Source: Selaginella tamariscina
Lineage: Eukaryota > Streptophyta > Lycopodiopsida > Selaginellales > Selaginellaceae
Direction: 5' to 3'
Assembly: GCA_003024785.1 (NCBI GenBank)
Contig: PUQB01000335.1
Location: 37,797-101,796, forward strand
Length of the DNA: 64,000 nucleotides
Positions 31,814 through 42,235 of this stretch are shown here, piece by piece. Made by a program: the position numbers and the translations under genes. Numbering within the stretch: position 1 is the stretch's first letter; every line of letters begins with the position of its first letter. The notes under the pieces were generated by a model. That model saw nothing but the letters and a program-made list of their open reading frames with translations. It was not told the origin of the DNA and ran no database searches.

Positions 31814-33450
31814 CTATGTCTCCCTTTCAGGAGAGGCAGAAGATGTCCCATGAGCTGGAGCAGCAGAAGCTTGCTTGGGTTCATATAACCGGCCAAAGAT
31901 CTCTGTTAACTTCTGAAAGGAGTTGGCTAGAAGAAAGCTTGCTTGAGCAGCTTGAGTGGAGGCCTGAGCAGCTTGAGCAGAAGCCTCTGCATTCTTCTTA
32001 GCTAGTTTATAGTTGCATTCAAACTGATCCTTCTTCATCTCCAACTGCAACCTCATGTTCTCGCATGTCATGCTGGTGTGGCTTCCCAGAGCAGCAACCA
32101 GTGTCTCGTTGCTCTTTTTCTTCTTCTTCTTGCCCGTGCTCCCCACAACCTGGTCACCATCACCACAATCAACCTCACTCTCATGCTGCTGCTCTGCTGC
32201 TGCTGGTTTCTCTCTGAGCTAAAGAGGCCACGAGGCGCCATGACTGGTCTGTCCTTCCACCAGCTATCCAAGGCCTCAAAGCAGCACTGAGGAAAGTCAT
32301 TGGGGATCTTGGTTAGACTTTTTCTCCTCCAATGACAAGCTCCAATAATTCCCAGCTCCAGTGCTACGATGATAATCATTGATCTCACGGTATCCTGTCA
32401 TGAGCCTGTCCCAACGGCCAGATACCTGCTTGTCATCTCTGTAAACGCTGGTTTTATTTGCTAGGGCTTTTGCTAGAATTTCCCACCGTTTTTTTGCCTT
32501 GACAGAGTGGAGAAATCGTTCCGGATGCTCACGTAACTCTCTATCCTCTTCTTCCTTCAAATTGATGAGCGCAAGCGTTTCTTCTGAGGTCCAATTGTTT
32601 CCACGTACTCGTTTCCCACCAACAGTCGACCCATCCTCTGCCTAATATGAGATGCATCTACTTATTTGAATTTAAGTAATGGATGGGAAGGGCTTACATC
32701 ATCACCATCAGCACTTTCTTGTGTTTTACGTCCAGGTCGACCTCGGCCTCGGCTTGCTCTACCACCACGACGAGCACCTCTGCCAACAGCACCTGGAGGA
32801 TGTGCAAAACACTCATAAGCTATTTTGAAAACTGAGAAAGTATTTCAAGTACATGTTTCAAGTATTTCAACGTCTTCATCCTCCTCCGAACTCCTTCGAC
32901 GCTCGGCTCGACGCCGCTCCACTTCAGCATCTATCTGAGATGCCATCATGCGTGCATACTCTGCACCTCCACCACTAGGATGGACGCCAGCTGTTGGGTG
33001 AGCAGCAGCGAAAGAAGAGCTCCCCGGCTGAGCAGCTGAAAAGAAAGAGTTGCCCGGCTGAGTAGTAGCAAAAGTTGAGCTTCCCGGATGAGCAACAGCA
33101 AATGGAGATCTATCTGGCTGAGTAAAAAACGCTGGGCTGCTATGCTGAGTTCCAAACATTGGGCTACTTGAATACGCTGGGGAGCTTTGATGAGCATAGA
33201 CTAAGCCAGGAATCCCCATTGGGTGTCCCGCTCCGTGAATCCCGTTGTGTATCCCTTGGCCATGGACCTGGGCAGGTCCATGGAACTCTCCAGCTCCTTG
33301 GCCAACTCCTTGATCACCTACTGGAGACGATCGCAATGATGGATTGCTAAATCCACCCAGGTCTACCCGATTGCTGAGAAAACGCACCTGACCCATGACT
33401 TCAGGACTTTGAGCTTCAGAGGCTTGAGCTTGAGCTTGAGAATCATCCAT
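31814..33450 (-). CDS. Harbinger companion protein, Myb/trihelix-like (multi-exon, possible frameshifts)
   Basis: In PIF/Harbinger elements a Myb/SANT-like partner brings the transposase to the transposon ends. N-terminal part 33450-32845: low-complexity Gln/Ala/Ser/Pro/Gly-rich sequence with repeated AHPGSS / TQPGNS units, then an acidic-basic segment, AERRRSSEEDEDVEIL. Next a basic stretch, GRGRPGRKTQ. After an intron with donor near 32,698 and acceptor near 32,642 follows the trihelix-like domain: WTSEETLALINLKEEEDREL, KKRWEILAKALANKT and VSGRWDRLMTGYREI. The C-terminal coiled-coil (31814-32146) has Gln/Ala heptads, SAQAAQASTQAAQASFLLAN. Near 32,310 and 32,190 the best coding frame changes, which could be introns or frameshifts. 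Its 3' end lies about 80 bp from the upstream frame of the transposase. Confidence 0.7.
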
Positions 33451-33763
33451 GATCGACGCTTAGTGGCGCGAAAAGCTTCACCGCTTGCACCCTATATTAA
33501 ATGTTGTTGTGCCGTCGTTGACGTGGCACTTAGAAGAGCTTAAAGATCCTCTTGAGGATCTTTAGGCTCCTCTAAATTTCTGTCAGAAATGAGCGGATAT
33601 TCCCTTGTTATTCCTCTTAGAAGAATTTTTTAAAGAATGGTGCGGTTCCGACTCTTTTAAGAAGATTCCTTGCCTAAAAGAACCAATTTTAACACTTTTA
33701 GCGCAAGAAGTAGGTGCGGTCGCGATTTGTTCACTTTTAAGGAGATAAAAGTGGTTTTAGAAG

Positions 33764-33779
33764 CAGGTGCGGAGGCCCC
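33764..33779 (-). repeat. Harbinger right terminal inverted repeat
   Basis: CAGGTGCGGAGGCCCC, followed by TACTA. Confidence 0.9.
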
Positions 33780-33784
33780 TACTA

Positions 33785-34189
33785 TGGAGTGTGGTAAATC
33801 TGGTTTATAAGGTAGTCTAAATATGAACTTTTATATATAAACACCGATGTGGAGTTTCTTATCCTTTCATAGGTAGTTTCTCCATAGAGATTCTTCTTGT
33901 TAATTATTTTTCTTTTCGCTTTTCTCATTCATTTCATTTTCTTTATTTTTTTTGTCCACAAGAGGTGCTTATGTGCGAAGGTTCTTACTAAAGCGCCTAG
34001 GTTATTCAACCTTGAACATACTCACATACCTCATTCGTAGCCATACATGCTAGTAGGCACACTTAAATGTTATATCATTATGTAATGCAGATTGATATGA
34101 TGATTATTAATATAGAAACAAGTTAAAGAATGGCAAGCAAAGAAAAGAAAAAACAAATATAAGATCAGACGTTAAGTTTCCAGCAACCC
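33785..34189 (-). other. Fic2-B leader region beyond the Harbinger element
   Basis: Colinear with 13,488-13,869, from GAGTGTGGTAAATCTGG to the end of the promoter module. Non-coding; shows that the element split the leader from the Fic2-B coding region. Confidence 0.65.
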
Positions 34190-34510
34190 TTGTCTAGTTA
34201 ACCATCGTTTCATCTGTAAACATCGAACGGCGTCCACATATCTGTATAACCGTGCTGCACAAATGAAAATGTTGCCCTAAAGTTCTTTCTATAGACACTT
34301 GTCCACGGGTAGACTTCACCGTTCGATTTCCCACGTAAAATAAACCTGGTCGTTTGATATACCACGTACAGGTAAAACATTTCCCCCGTGGCCTGAAACA
34401 TATTGTAAAGTAGCATATAGTACGTGTATATATTACATATATATATATATTGCATGCATAACCACACATGGTGGGTGACGTCGCCATGCCATATATCCCA
34501 CGTGCCAACT
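34190..34510 (-). promoter_or_regulatory. promoter-like module P5 for Fic2-B
   Basis: Reverse complement contains GGCACGTGGG (G-box core CACGTG), GACGTCACCC, a TATATATA tract, TCTATAGAAAG as the TATA-like site, and the leader motif AACATTTTCATTTGTGCAGC. Almost the same as P3. It now lies more than 4 kb from the Fic2-B start because of the Harbinger insertion, so transcripts from here must run through or splice out the element. Confidence 0.55.
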
Positions 34511-35214
34511 ATATATTAGGGTTTTCACATAGATATCCTCTTGCATTTTATTTCAATTATTTCCATCTTTTATTTTCATCTGCTTGCACACACAGTCACG
34601 CACATGCGCGCGCACACACACACATAACAACCTTACATAGTCTGCATTTTCTTTTAATTATTTCCATTTTTTATTTTCATTTGTTCCTTTTTCATGACAC
34701 TGAATATGGAGGGAATTTTATATCCTTGCATTTATTGTTAATACATAAATCAAACTATTAAAACGATATATATATATATATTCTTTGATTCGCATGTTGT
34801 TGACTCCACAAATTCAAAAGTTTATGTAAAATTTTTAAAATGTAAAATATTTATCAATGATTATATTATTTTAATGTGATTGTTCATTATCACATTTGGT
34901 ACAAGGAACGTGCACTTCCGTATGATTACAAATTAAGGTTGAATTATTAAATAATGTTTTTTAATCATTATATGTAATTAATGAATCTATAGTGCCTTTC
35001 AGGATCAAATTTGACAATCCGGCTACATAGATATATCTTAATATATTAGAATTAATTAAATTTGATATCATATGATCCATTGTATAACCTAAATGATTTA
35101 AATTAATTTTGTGTTCTTCGTCTCACAACTTTGGATGATGCCTTAATTAATTTATAAATAATTTTTAGTCATATATAGTCATCCAACCTTTTTAATCTAA
35201 GGTGAAAATAAAGT
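34511..35214. other. spacer shared with 14.18-14.9 kb
   Basis: Colinear with the cassette-1 spacer, including the CA/CG microsatellite (34,585-34,625) and (TA)n at about 34,767-34,780. No gene was seen. Confidence 0.6.
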
Positions 35215-35289
35215 ATACATTTTCTAAACCTTTTGCCCTTTGTATAACTATAGAAAGTACACATATCACATATATGGGAACATTTCCTC

Positions 35290-35341
35290 AGTATAAATAG
35301 ATTTCACACAGGAATTATTTACATATCACAAGGAATTAAGG
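35290..35341 (+). promoter_or_regulatory. PRTA copy 3 TATA box and leader
   Basis: TATAAATA at 35292-35299 is about 43 bp upstream of the ATG. The same TATA, CACACAGGAATTATTTACAT and AAGGAATTAAGG leader is kept in the copies at 15.0, 55.1 and 61.4 kb, which supports the start codon choice. Confidence 0.65.
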
Positions 35342-36056
35342 ATGGATAAGAAAGTGACACCAGATTTAATCTGTGCAAACATCAACAAAATACCGGAGTC
35401 TACATGGAATAGCATATGTGATTCAAATATTATTTTTAAACTTGCGAATCCGCCTCCGTGGTGTGTTCCCGACTTAAGAAAAAACTGTCCAAATTATTTA
35501 AAATATGGCACCAACATGGTTGGTCTCAAAGAACTGTGTGATAATCAGTTCCCTCCATTTCTTGCTATTCCAGGCCAAATTACTGCATGGTTGTGTGGGA
35601 TTCCAGAAATCCTTGATAGTAAGTTATCCTTTTGTGCATGCGTGTGTGGCAGTGTGTGTGTGAGTGTGCGTGGATGTGTTTATGAAGAAGTAATACTAAC
35701 GTATGATGTATATAGATTTTGGACTCCTTCCACACCCACCGAATCCAGACGATGACACCCCCCATGTTCCACCAAAACAAGGTATTGAATTTGTTATTAT
35801 AAGTGAGATCAAATTCTGACATATATTTGACTTAGGTGTAGTACCACATCCACGTCCATTTGGTCCACCACACCAGCCGGAGGGTGCCCCTGCTCCTGCT
35901 CCTGCTCCCGCTCCCATTCCCGTTCCTGACACTGTTGTACCGTCTCCGTCTCTGTTGCCAAGTCCATCTCAGTCGTCAGCTGGTTATACAACGTCGGTTA
36001 AAGGGATTATGTTTTATGTGCTCTTTGCCCTTTTCTACTTCATATTTGAGTTGTGA
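35342..36056 (+). CDS. PRTA copy 3: intact three-exon gene, 187 aa, Cys-containing domain, Pro-rich linker, hydrophobic C-terminal tail
   Basis: Exons 35342-35618, 35716-35781 and 35836-36056 (277, 66 and 221 nt) join in frame; all introns are GT-AG. Residues 1-92 form a compact-looking domain with six Cys and motifs NPPPWC, LKELCDNQFPPFLAIPGQ and AWLCGIPEIL. Exon 2 is acidic/Pro-rich (HPPNPDDDTPHVPPKQ). Exon 3 starts PHPRPFGPP, continues with an Ala-Pro repeat and a Ser/Pro stretch, and ends in a hydrophobic segment, GIMFYVLFALFYFIFEL, right at the C-terminus. No N-terminal signal peptide is seen, so a tail-anchored membrane protein is the simplest reading; a GPI signal is less likely without one. 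I do not recognise the family. It is the only fully open copy among six recognisable ones plus a small fragment. Confidence 0.75.
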
Positions 36057-36139
36057 AATTAATAAAATCAGTTTTCATTTATATAAATAATTCAGTAATT
36101 TAATTACAAAGTAGTAAAGAACAAATGATTTTAGGTTTA

Positions 36140-36375
36140 AAAGAATGTTTATTCGTCTCTCACACTTCTTCAGTAACAACTCCATCAATGTAATTCATGA
36201 CCAAGGCCACATCTTCAAGCTTTTTAAACCTGACAGTGAATTTTTTAAGTTAATTTAGGTTAAAAAACCAGAGATGTCAACGAACCTGTAACGAAAAATA
36301 TTAATATCTGTGTTGTGTAGACATCATGGAGGAGAAACCGACGCCCATGGCTGCTCCCACCTACCCTACATACCT
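36140..36375 (-). pseudogene. Fic1 5' end remnant, inverted copy
   Basis: In reverse complement: TTTTTGCAGGTATGTAGGGTAGGTGGGAG-type exon 2 (36,375-36,330), then GTTCGTTGACATCTCTGG, a 45-50 bp putative intron, and the exon with the Fic1 block GAAGATGTGGCCTTGGTCAT. It ends at GTGTGAGAG as at 8.6 kb. The Fic core is missing. Exon 1 corresponds to the leader of module P6. Confidence 0.6.
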
Positions 36376-37143
36376 GCAAAAAGCTTTGGTTTAGTAATCT
36401 CTGTTGACAATATGTAACAACTAGAAAATCGTATCATACAAATATATATTATATTCTTTTCTTATATAGAACTAATCGCGAGAAATAAACAAAGAAATGA
36501 AAAAACAAATAAAATGACGATCACGTTTTCAGCTGGATTGCAAAGAACCAAGTACTAAAAGCCATAGAATGAAGAAAATCATAAGCGGGATAACATACGA
36601 GATCACACAAAAAAAAAACCCAGGAATCACGGAACAAAATGAACTGTTCACGTGTCAAAGTGAATAGCCACGTATGCTGAACGTGGCAGTTTGATGTGCC
36701 ACATAGATAATAATTAACAAGCCTCTGGCTCACTTTTCACTAACAGGTGATTATTTATCCTTGGTTAACTGAGAAAAATACCATGTCATTAATAATAATT
36801 ACCATTACAATTTTTTATTACATTGATTAATTAATTACCAATGCACAATTTTCATTATTAGATTACTAAAGGGGATTTTTAAGATATATGTTACATAATA
36901 CATAAACACAATACATATGGAACCAAGGTGCACCTATTTAATATTTTAAATTAACATGATATGTTAAAGTGCTTCTTTTTATTTTCTGATGTGGAGTCAC
37001 TGATTATAATTTATTAGTGTCTCTCTCTTTATTTATATATATATATATAGACAATGTACTATATATACATACATTATATTACACATAAACATGTGAATGT
37101 GTAGAGAGAGATTTTTAACTATTACATACTCTATGTATATATA

Positions 37144-37201
<58 letters not shown>

Positions 37202-37457
37202 TCATGTACATATATATGTATGTCTATTTATACATAAGAGTTGTTTATTTGATTATTTATTTATATAAGGAAATCTCTTCTCTCTCACTCTTTCTATTTA
37301 TATAAATATGTAAATTTTTGTATATAAGTAAATTAATGTTATACATGTATATGTATATATTTAAATTTAAATATAGCATTATGCATGTTTTTATCAAGTC
37401 TCTTATAAAATTTATATTATTTTAATTTAAATACATGCTGAATTTGAATGAAATAAC

Positions 37458-37529
<72 letters not shown>

Positions 37530-38180
37530 TGGGGGGGGGGGGGGGGGGCAGAGACACACACACACATACACATATGTGTGTTATAGATGAGAAACCTTTC
37601 AAAGACTGTGCATATTATTTACATTAATGCCTTTGTTAATGTTCTTTCTACAAAAAAAATAATTAAGTATATCAAATGTGTGTGCATACATATACACAAT
37701 ATCTTATATGTAAATGGTTGACGATTGAATCTTCCACTTGCTCTTTATTTCTATGTCTCATATCTTCCATTATTTCTCCACTTTTTCACCTATTTTTGTA
37801 AATTATTCTTAAGAAAAAAGACTAATTAATTAATTTTAGTACAAATTAATACTTTATGATGTAACCAAAACAAAATTGCCAATTATTTGGCTACTACTCA
37901 AAAAATCATGTAAGCGCCACATAAGTGCCATGTAGGTGTCATGTGAATTATAAATCATAAATAACTAAAATGTGAACAAATCTATGGTAAAATAAATTAT
38001 TTATTTTAATTTAATTAGTTAAGGTAATTAATCACCTGCTAGTGAAAAGTGGACCTAAGAAAGAAATAACAGATGAACCCTAAGCCAAGATTGGAAAAAA
38101 AAAAAATAACGTAGAAATTGCATAATTTTAAATGCAGAATCAATTAAATCCTCATTATAACTGGAAAAATCGAAGAAAAA
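36376..38180. other. AT-rich leader-intron-like DNA with long microsatellites
   Basis: Mirror of 6.9-8.39 kb. It contains (TA)n at about 37,154-37,196 and 37,459-37,530, a run of 18 G at 37,531-37,548, and a CA tract after it. Otherwise no gene. Confidence 0.6.
37459..37548. repeat. (TA)n of about 70 bp joined to an 18-G run
   Basis: A nearly pure TA repeat interrupted once (ATATTATATA) leads directly into TT and 18 consecutive G, then CAGAGACACACACA. Such tracts are unstable and hard to sequence, so exact lengths are uncertain. The inverted partner near 7,400-7,480 has only a short TATATATATA tract and no G run. Confidence 0.85.
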
Positions 38181-38520
38181 ACATAGCAAAAATTGCACCT
38201 AAGTTGCAACAATAATGATATACAATATAGCACTCTAATTAATTTTCTTTTTACTAAAAATCTTTCCATTTGATTCATTTCATCAATAAACATCGATGTC
38301 ATCCTATTTTGCTTCCATTGCTCTACATAAATGAAAATGTTGCCCTAAATAGATACTAGTCCATGTGTAAATGTGTTTATAGACCTTCACCATTCGATTT
38401 CCCATATAAGATAGATAAACTTAGCCGTTTAATGTACTATGTAAAGGTAACACATGGACCTTTGTTCACTACGGGTTATCTTCCTTTACATTCACATCTT
38501 TGCTTTGCCTTCTGACTCCA
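38180..38520 (-). promoter_or_regulatory. promoter-like module P6 (degenerate)
   Basis: In reverse complement it carries the leader motif AACATTTTCATTTATGTAGAG (about 38,345-38,324) and an ATG followed by about 30 open codons related to exon 1 of Fic1 (FIDEMNQMERFLVKRK) up to GTTGCAACTTAGG. The G-box is lost. It is the inverted partner of P1. Confidence 0.45.
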
Positions 38521-39050
38521 CAAATATGAGAGCTCATGATCCAAAAAAATATGTTTACCATTGATTATATGTAATTATTCATTATTAATGTTAATTTAAA
38601 GAACGTGCACTTCATGAGTTTTTTAAAAGGGATAACTCTCAAGTGATATACTAAATTAGCCTTAAAGATCTAATAAAATAGTATATGTCTGACTTATTAT
38701 CTAAAAAAAACATTAAGTATTTAAATAATGTTTTTCAATAATTGCATATTAACAATGACATAATGAATTTATTATGTACTTTAATATCAAGTTTGACAAT
38801 TTTGTTTAATGAACATATCTTAAAATATCATAATCAATCAAATTTGATATGTTATAGTTGATCATGCAACTAGAATTGATTAAGTTCATTCAGGCTCTTC
38901 GTGCTGTAACTTTAAATAATACTTTTAAGTTGGCTTAACATTTTAAATTAGTACTGATGACAATTAAGGTCCACTTGCATTGCATGTTTCTCTTGCTCAT
39001 TATGTTGTTTTGATGGAGATTAAATATTATAAGTAGGCCCATTTTAAAAA

Positions 39051-40630
39051 ATTATTTTTGAACTTGTTGAAAGTTTGACAATTTAATTTTTATAATAAAA
39101 ATATTTTATTTACTTTAAATTGTTCTAAATTGAGTTAGTTTTCTATATTTGTTTCATAAGGCTGACATACCTATTTTATATAAAAAAAATAAAAGCATTT
39201 TAAAATCATAATCCATGGTAATAGTGCATTGTTTTTGAAAAAGTTATATAATTTTGTTTATAGTTTAGATTAATTTTTTAATAAAATATTATATTTATTT
39301 TAAACATTAGATTGTCTTTTTTACTTACAAAGAAAGATTCTTTTCGTAATTTAAAATATATGCAACTTATATATGTATTAATATTTATTTTTTATATATT
39401 ATAAATGTGTGTTTTATACGATATTAGTTGGTCTTGTTTATAAGCAATTAATAACCATTTGATTTATAAAATATATGTGCTTTTAAAATTTAATTTGAAA
39501 TCGCTTTGATCTATTCTTAATATAAGTGTTAATGTTTTCATAAATGTAAAACACAAACTTAAACATAAAATTATATCTAAATGCATTTAATCTATTTTTG
39601 TACTCATTATAAGTAATATTCTCGAAAAAAACTTTGTTCCTCTATTTAATTAAGTCATGCGTTTTTTCATAAAAAAAAGAGTCACTTTCAATAGAAAATA
39701 AACATGTAAAATAAATAACATTTGTTTCATTTTCTTAAATTATAAGAGTTCCTTCTTTAGTATATTACACTTTAAATTTTAATAATTAAAATGCTACTTA
39801 AAATAAATTTTAAAAGGTCTCGTTGATTCCAAAAAGAATGTATATGTTTGTAAGGAAAAACATATTATATATACACATCAAAATGAGACATGTTTTTTTT
39901 TTTTAATAAAAACAAATCTGATTTACTTAATTTCAAGTTGCATTTTATATCTTAAGAGGGTCACTTTTGACTAATGAATTAGTCTTGTTTTTTTTTTATA
40001 TACATGAGATATATGAATACAAAATTATGCTCTTTCTTATAACAAAATGAGTGATAAATATTAACAAGAGAAAAAATAATAAGCTATAATAACAAAAAAA
40101 AAACAACCAAGACTTATTACCAAACCCACAATAGCATCTTTAAAAAAGAAACCACCAGAACTTAAATCTACATAAAATTAAATTATTGTTGGACCTACAA
40201 CAATATCTTTAAAATTAAAACTTAAATCTCCATAAAACAAATTTATTAGGAGACTTTGTATTTACAATTAAGACATCATTAATAATTAACTTTCTCTCCT
40301 CAAATACATAATTATTTATCTTCACAATCTTATGTTCGAATAAGCACCGGCTAAGTTCCAACCATTAAATATTAAATATACTAAATTTCTTAATGACAGT
40401 AATATAAAATTTAGTAAACTAATGACTTAAGTCAAGTTAATTATAACAAATATAATTATAAAAAATAATTATATAAACAAGTATTATAAATAATGTTAAA
40501 TTAAAATAATAAGTTATTAATATCTATGTATTAGTGTAATAAAGTATAAAGCCATTAAAATATTTCTATAGACAGTATATTAGTAGGTAATATATTAATT
40601 AAAATTAATATTAATTAATTATATTAATTA
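39051..40630. other. AT-rich spacer, nothing recognised
   Basis: Very AT-rich with poly-A and poly-T runs. No gene, repeat family member or RNA was identified. Confidence 0.6.
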
Positions 40631-40631
40631 C

Positions 40632-42235
40632 CTCTAAAGCAGGGCATCCCCACAATGATTCAAGTGTTTCAATAGAGTTATCCTGTAAATATAATCTTTG
40701 TAAATTGGACAAACGTTTTTTATACTATAGATATTTTATATATTTTATTGAATTTATAAATTAATATGAATAATGTACTATCTATTTGTATGTCTGTATG
40801 TATCTATCTATCTTTCTATCTATTTATAAAACTAATTATTTTAAAAGAATATATAAACATCATAAGAAGTTAAATTTACCTGTTTCTTGAAGCAACAAGT
40901 TAGATTAACAATGGACAATTCCTCAATGATTCCCATAAACTACATCCCTTTAGCCTGTTTTGTCCCACGTCCAAAACTGCAAAAACACAACTATACACAC
41001 ACAACACACGCACACGCACGCATTTACTGTACATATATGTATACAAAATATATGTATAATTGATTATGTAATTTAACATAAATATTATTTATTAATTAAG
41101 CTAATACTCAAAGATGTTTCTGTTAAAACTAAGCTGAATATGCACACAACCCGGGCAGGTAGCTCAGTGGTAGAGCACCTGACACCGGTCTGTCCAGATC
41201 CGTTTTCCAATAGTTTCAACCGAGTGAGTCCATTTCTGTCCATTGTAACAAGTTGATTTGATCCCAAATCCAACACCTACGCTATATTTGTTAATATATA
41301 TTTATATATTATAAATATATTAAAATTCATGTTACATAACTAATTAAAACTCATTCATATATATTATCCTGGTAAATTATATCTGAGTTCAAAGTATAGA
41401 CAGTTTAGTAATCCTGTTACAGATGAGTTCTTGGAGGGCATATGTAGTTCCCATCCAGGTGTATCTCCATACAAACACATACATATGAAACATACGTAAC
41501 ATTATAATATAATTACTACGTTAAAAGATATGTGTATATACATACAAACATGTACACACACACATATGTATGTATGTATATGTATATATGTTTGTATGTA
41601 TGTGCGTGTGTGTTGTGCGCGCGCGCGCGCTAGACTTACCCAAGGTCAGAAAAATCAGTTGTAAAATTATTTCTGACTGACAAATGTTCAAGAGAGTATT
41701 CCAATCCCACAAATGCACGTTTTAACGTAGTTAGTCTGTTCATGTCACAACTAAGTGACTTTAATCTCGGAAATTCTCCAGGAATATACCCTCACTTCAT
41801 TATTTAAATCCAGCTATACAAAATAAATAAAAGTTAATTTAAAAATATACACTTTGTAATTTAAAATATTAAACACACAAACGCACAAACACACGCACGC
41901 ACGCACCTTAGTTAATTTTTGTAAACCCTCTGTATTGCAAGCCATTTTCTGCTCCATTAAGTATCAAAGGAATGTCGAGAATCTCATGCTTCCATCCGAC
42001 GGTCCTTCTATAATCTCATGTTTCTCATCTACTCCATTTAATCATTATTCCTAGTATCTGCAATGTTGATGTGTGTATGTTGGATATACGTACGTACGTA
42101 TGTGTGTGTATTCAATTGCATGACATACACATGCATAATACATATAAATGTACAAAACAAGCATATATATATATATATTACCTTGCATTTCTTTTTGCCA
42201 ACTCCTTCCAACAAACAAGCTGGGTTAGTGCACAT
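40632..42235 (-). pseudogene. broken leucine-rich-repeat protein gene, several exons
   Basis: Leucine-rich repeats are protein-binding scaffolds. Minus-strand exons with GT-AG borders are visible: 42,235-~42,183 (NPACLLEGVGKKKC); ~41,955-41,907 (TEGLQKLTK); ~41,815-41,640 (FPRLKSLSCDMNRLTTL, HLSVRNNFTTDFSDLG); 41,276-~41,190 (VLDLGSNQLVTMD, GLTRLKLLE); 40,976-40,880 (VLDVGQNRLKG, WESLRNCPLL); ~40,729-40,632 (LSNLQRLYLQDNSIETLESL). The 22-24-residue LxxLxLxxNxI pattern resembles SDS22-type repeats. Damage: a frame change in the 41.7-kb exon, a stop in the 40.9-kb exon, and a tRNA-like sequence at the end of the 41.2-kb exon. The 5' end abuts repeat R at 42,225, so R probably replaced or separated the upstream part. 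The 3' end may also be missing. Confidence 0.5.
41152..41186 (+). other. tRNA D-arm-like sequence (partial)
   Basis: GGTAGCTCAGTGGTAGAGC is a good D-arm/A-box of a tRNA. No matching anticodon arm or B-box is found downstream at the right spacing, so it is not a complete tRNA gene. It could be the head of a tRNA-derived SINE or a tRNA fragment inserted in the LRR exon. Confidence 0.45.

Larger units (their letters stand above)
30049..33779 (-). mobile_element. PIF/Harbinger transposon, 3.73 kb, autonomous-like
   Basis: Perfect 16-bp terminal inverted repeats, GGGGCCTCCGCACCTG, lie at 30049-30064 and, inverted, 33764-33779. They are flanked by identical TACTA (30044-30048 and 33780-33784); the usual 3-bp target duplication of this superfamily would lie inside this. 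It carries two minus-strand genes, a DDE transposase and a Myb/trihelix-like companion, the standard pair for Harbinger elements. The subterminal regions are Lys-codon-like TTTTAAG rich (CTTAAAAGTCTCTTTTAAGC on the left). It sits between the Fic2-B coding region and its promoter module. Cassette 1 lacks it. Confidence 0.9.
35215..39050. repeat. right arm of the large inverted duplication
   Basis: Reverse-complement partner of 5,640-9,565. It carries PRTA copy 3, a decayed Fic1 5' end and promoter module P6 in the mirror order. The ATGTTGTTTTGATGGAGATT block near 39.0 kb corresponds inverted to the region near 5.68 kb. Confidence 0.75.

Noticed and set aside
41152..41235. Functional tRNA gene
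   Set aside because: Only the D-arm is convincing. No anticodon stem, T-arm or acceptor pairing at proper spacing.
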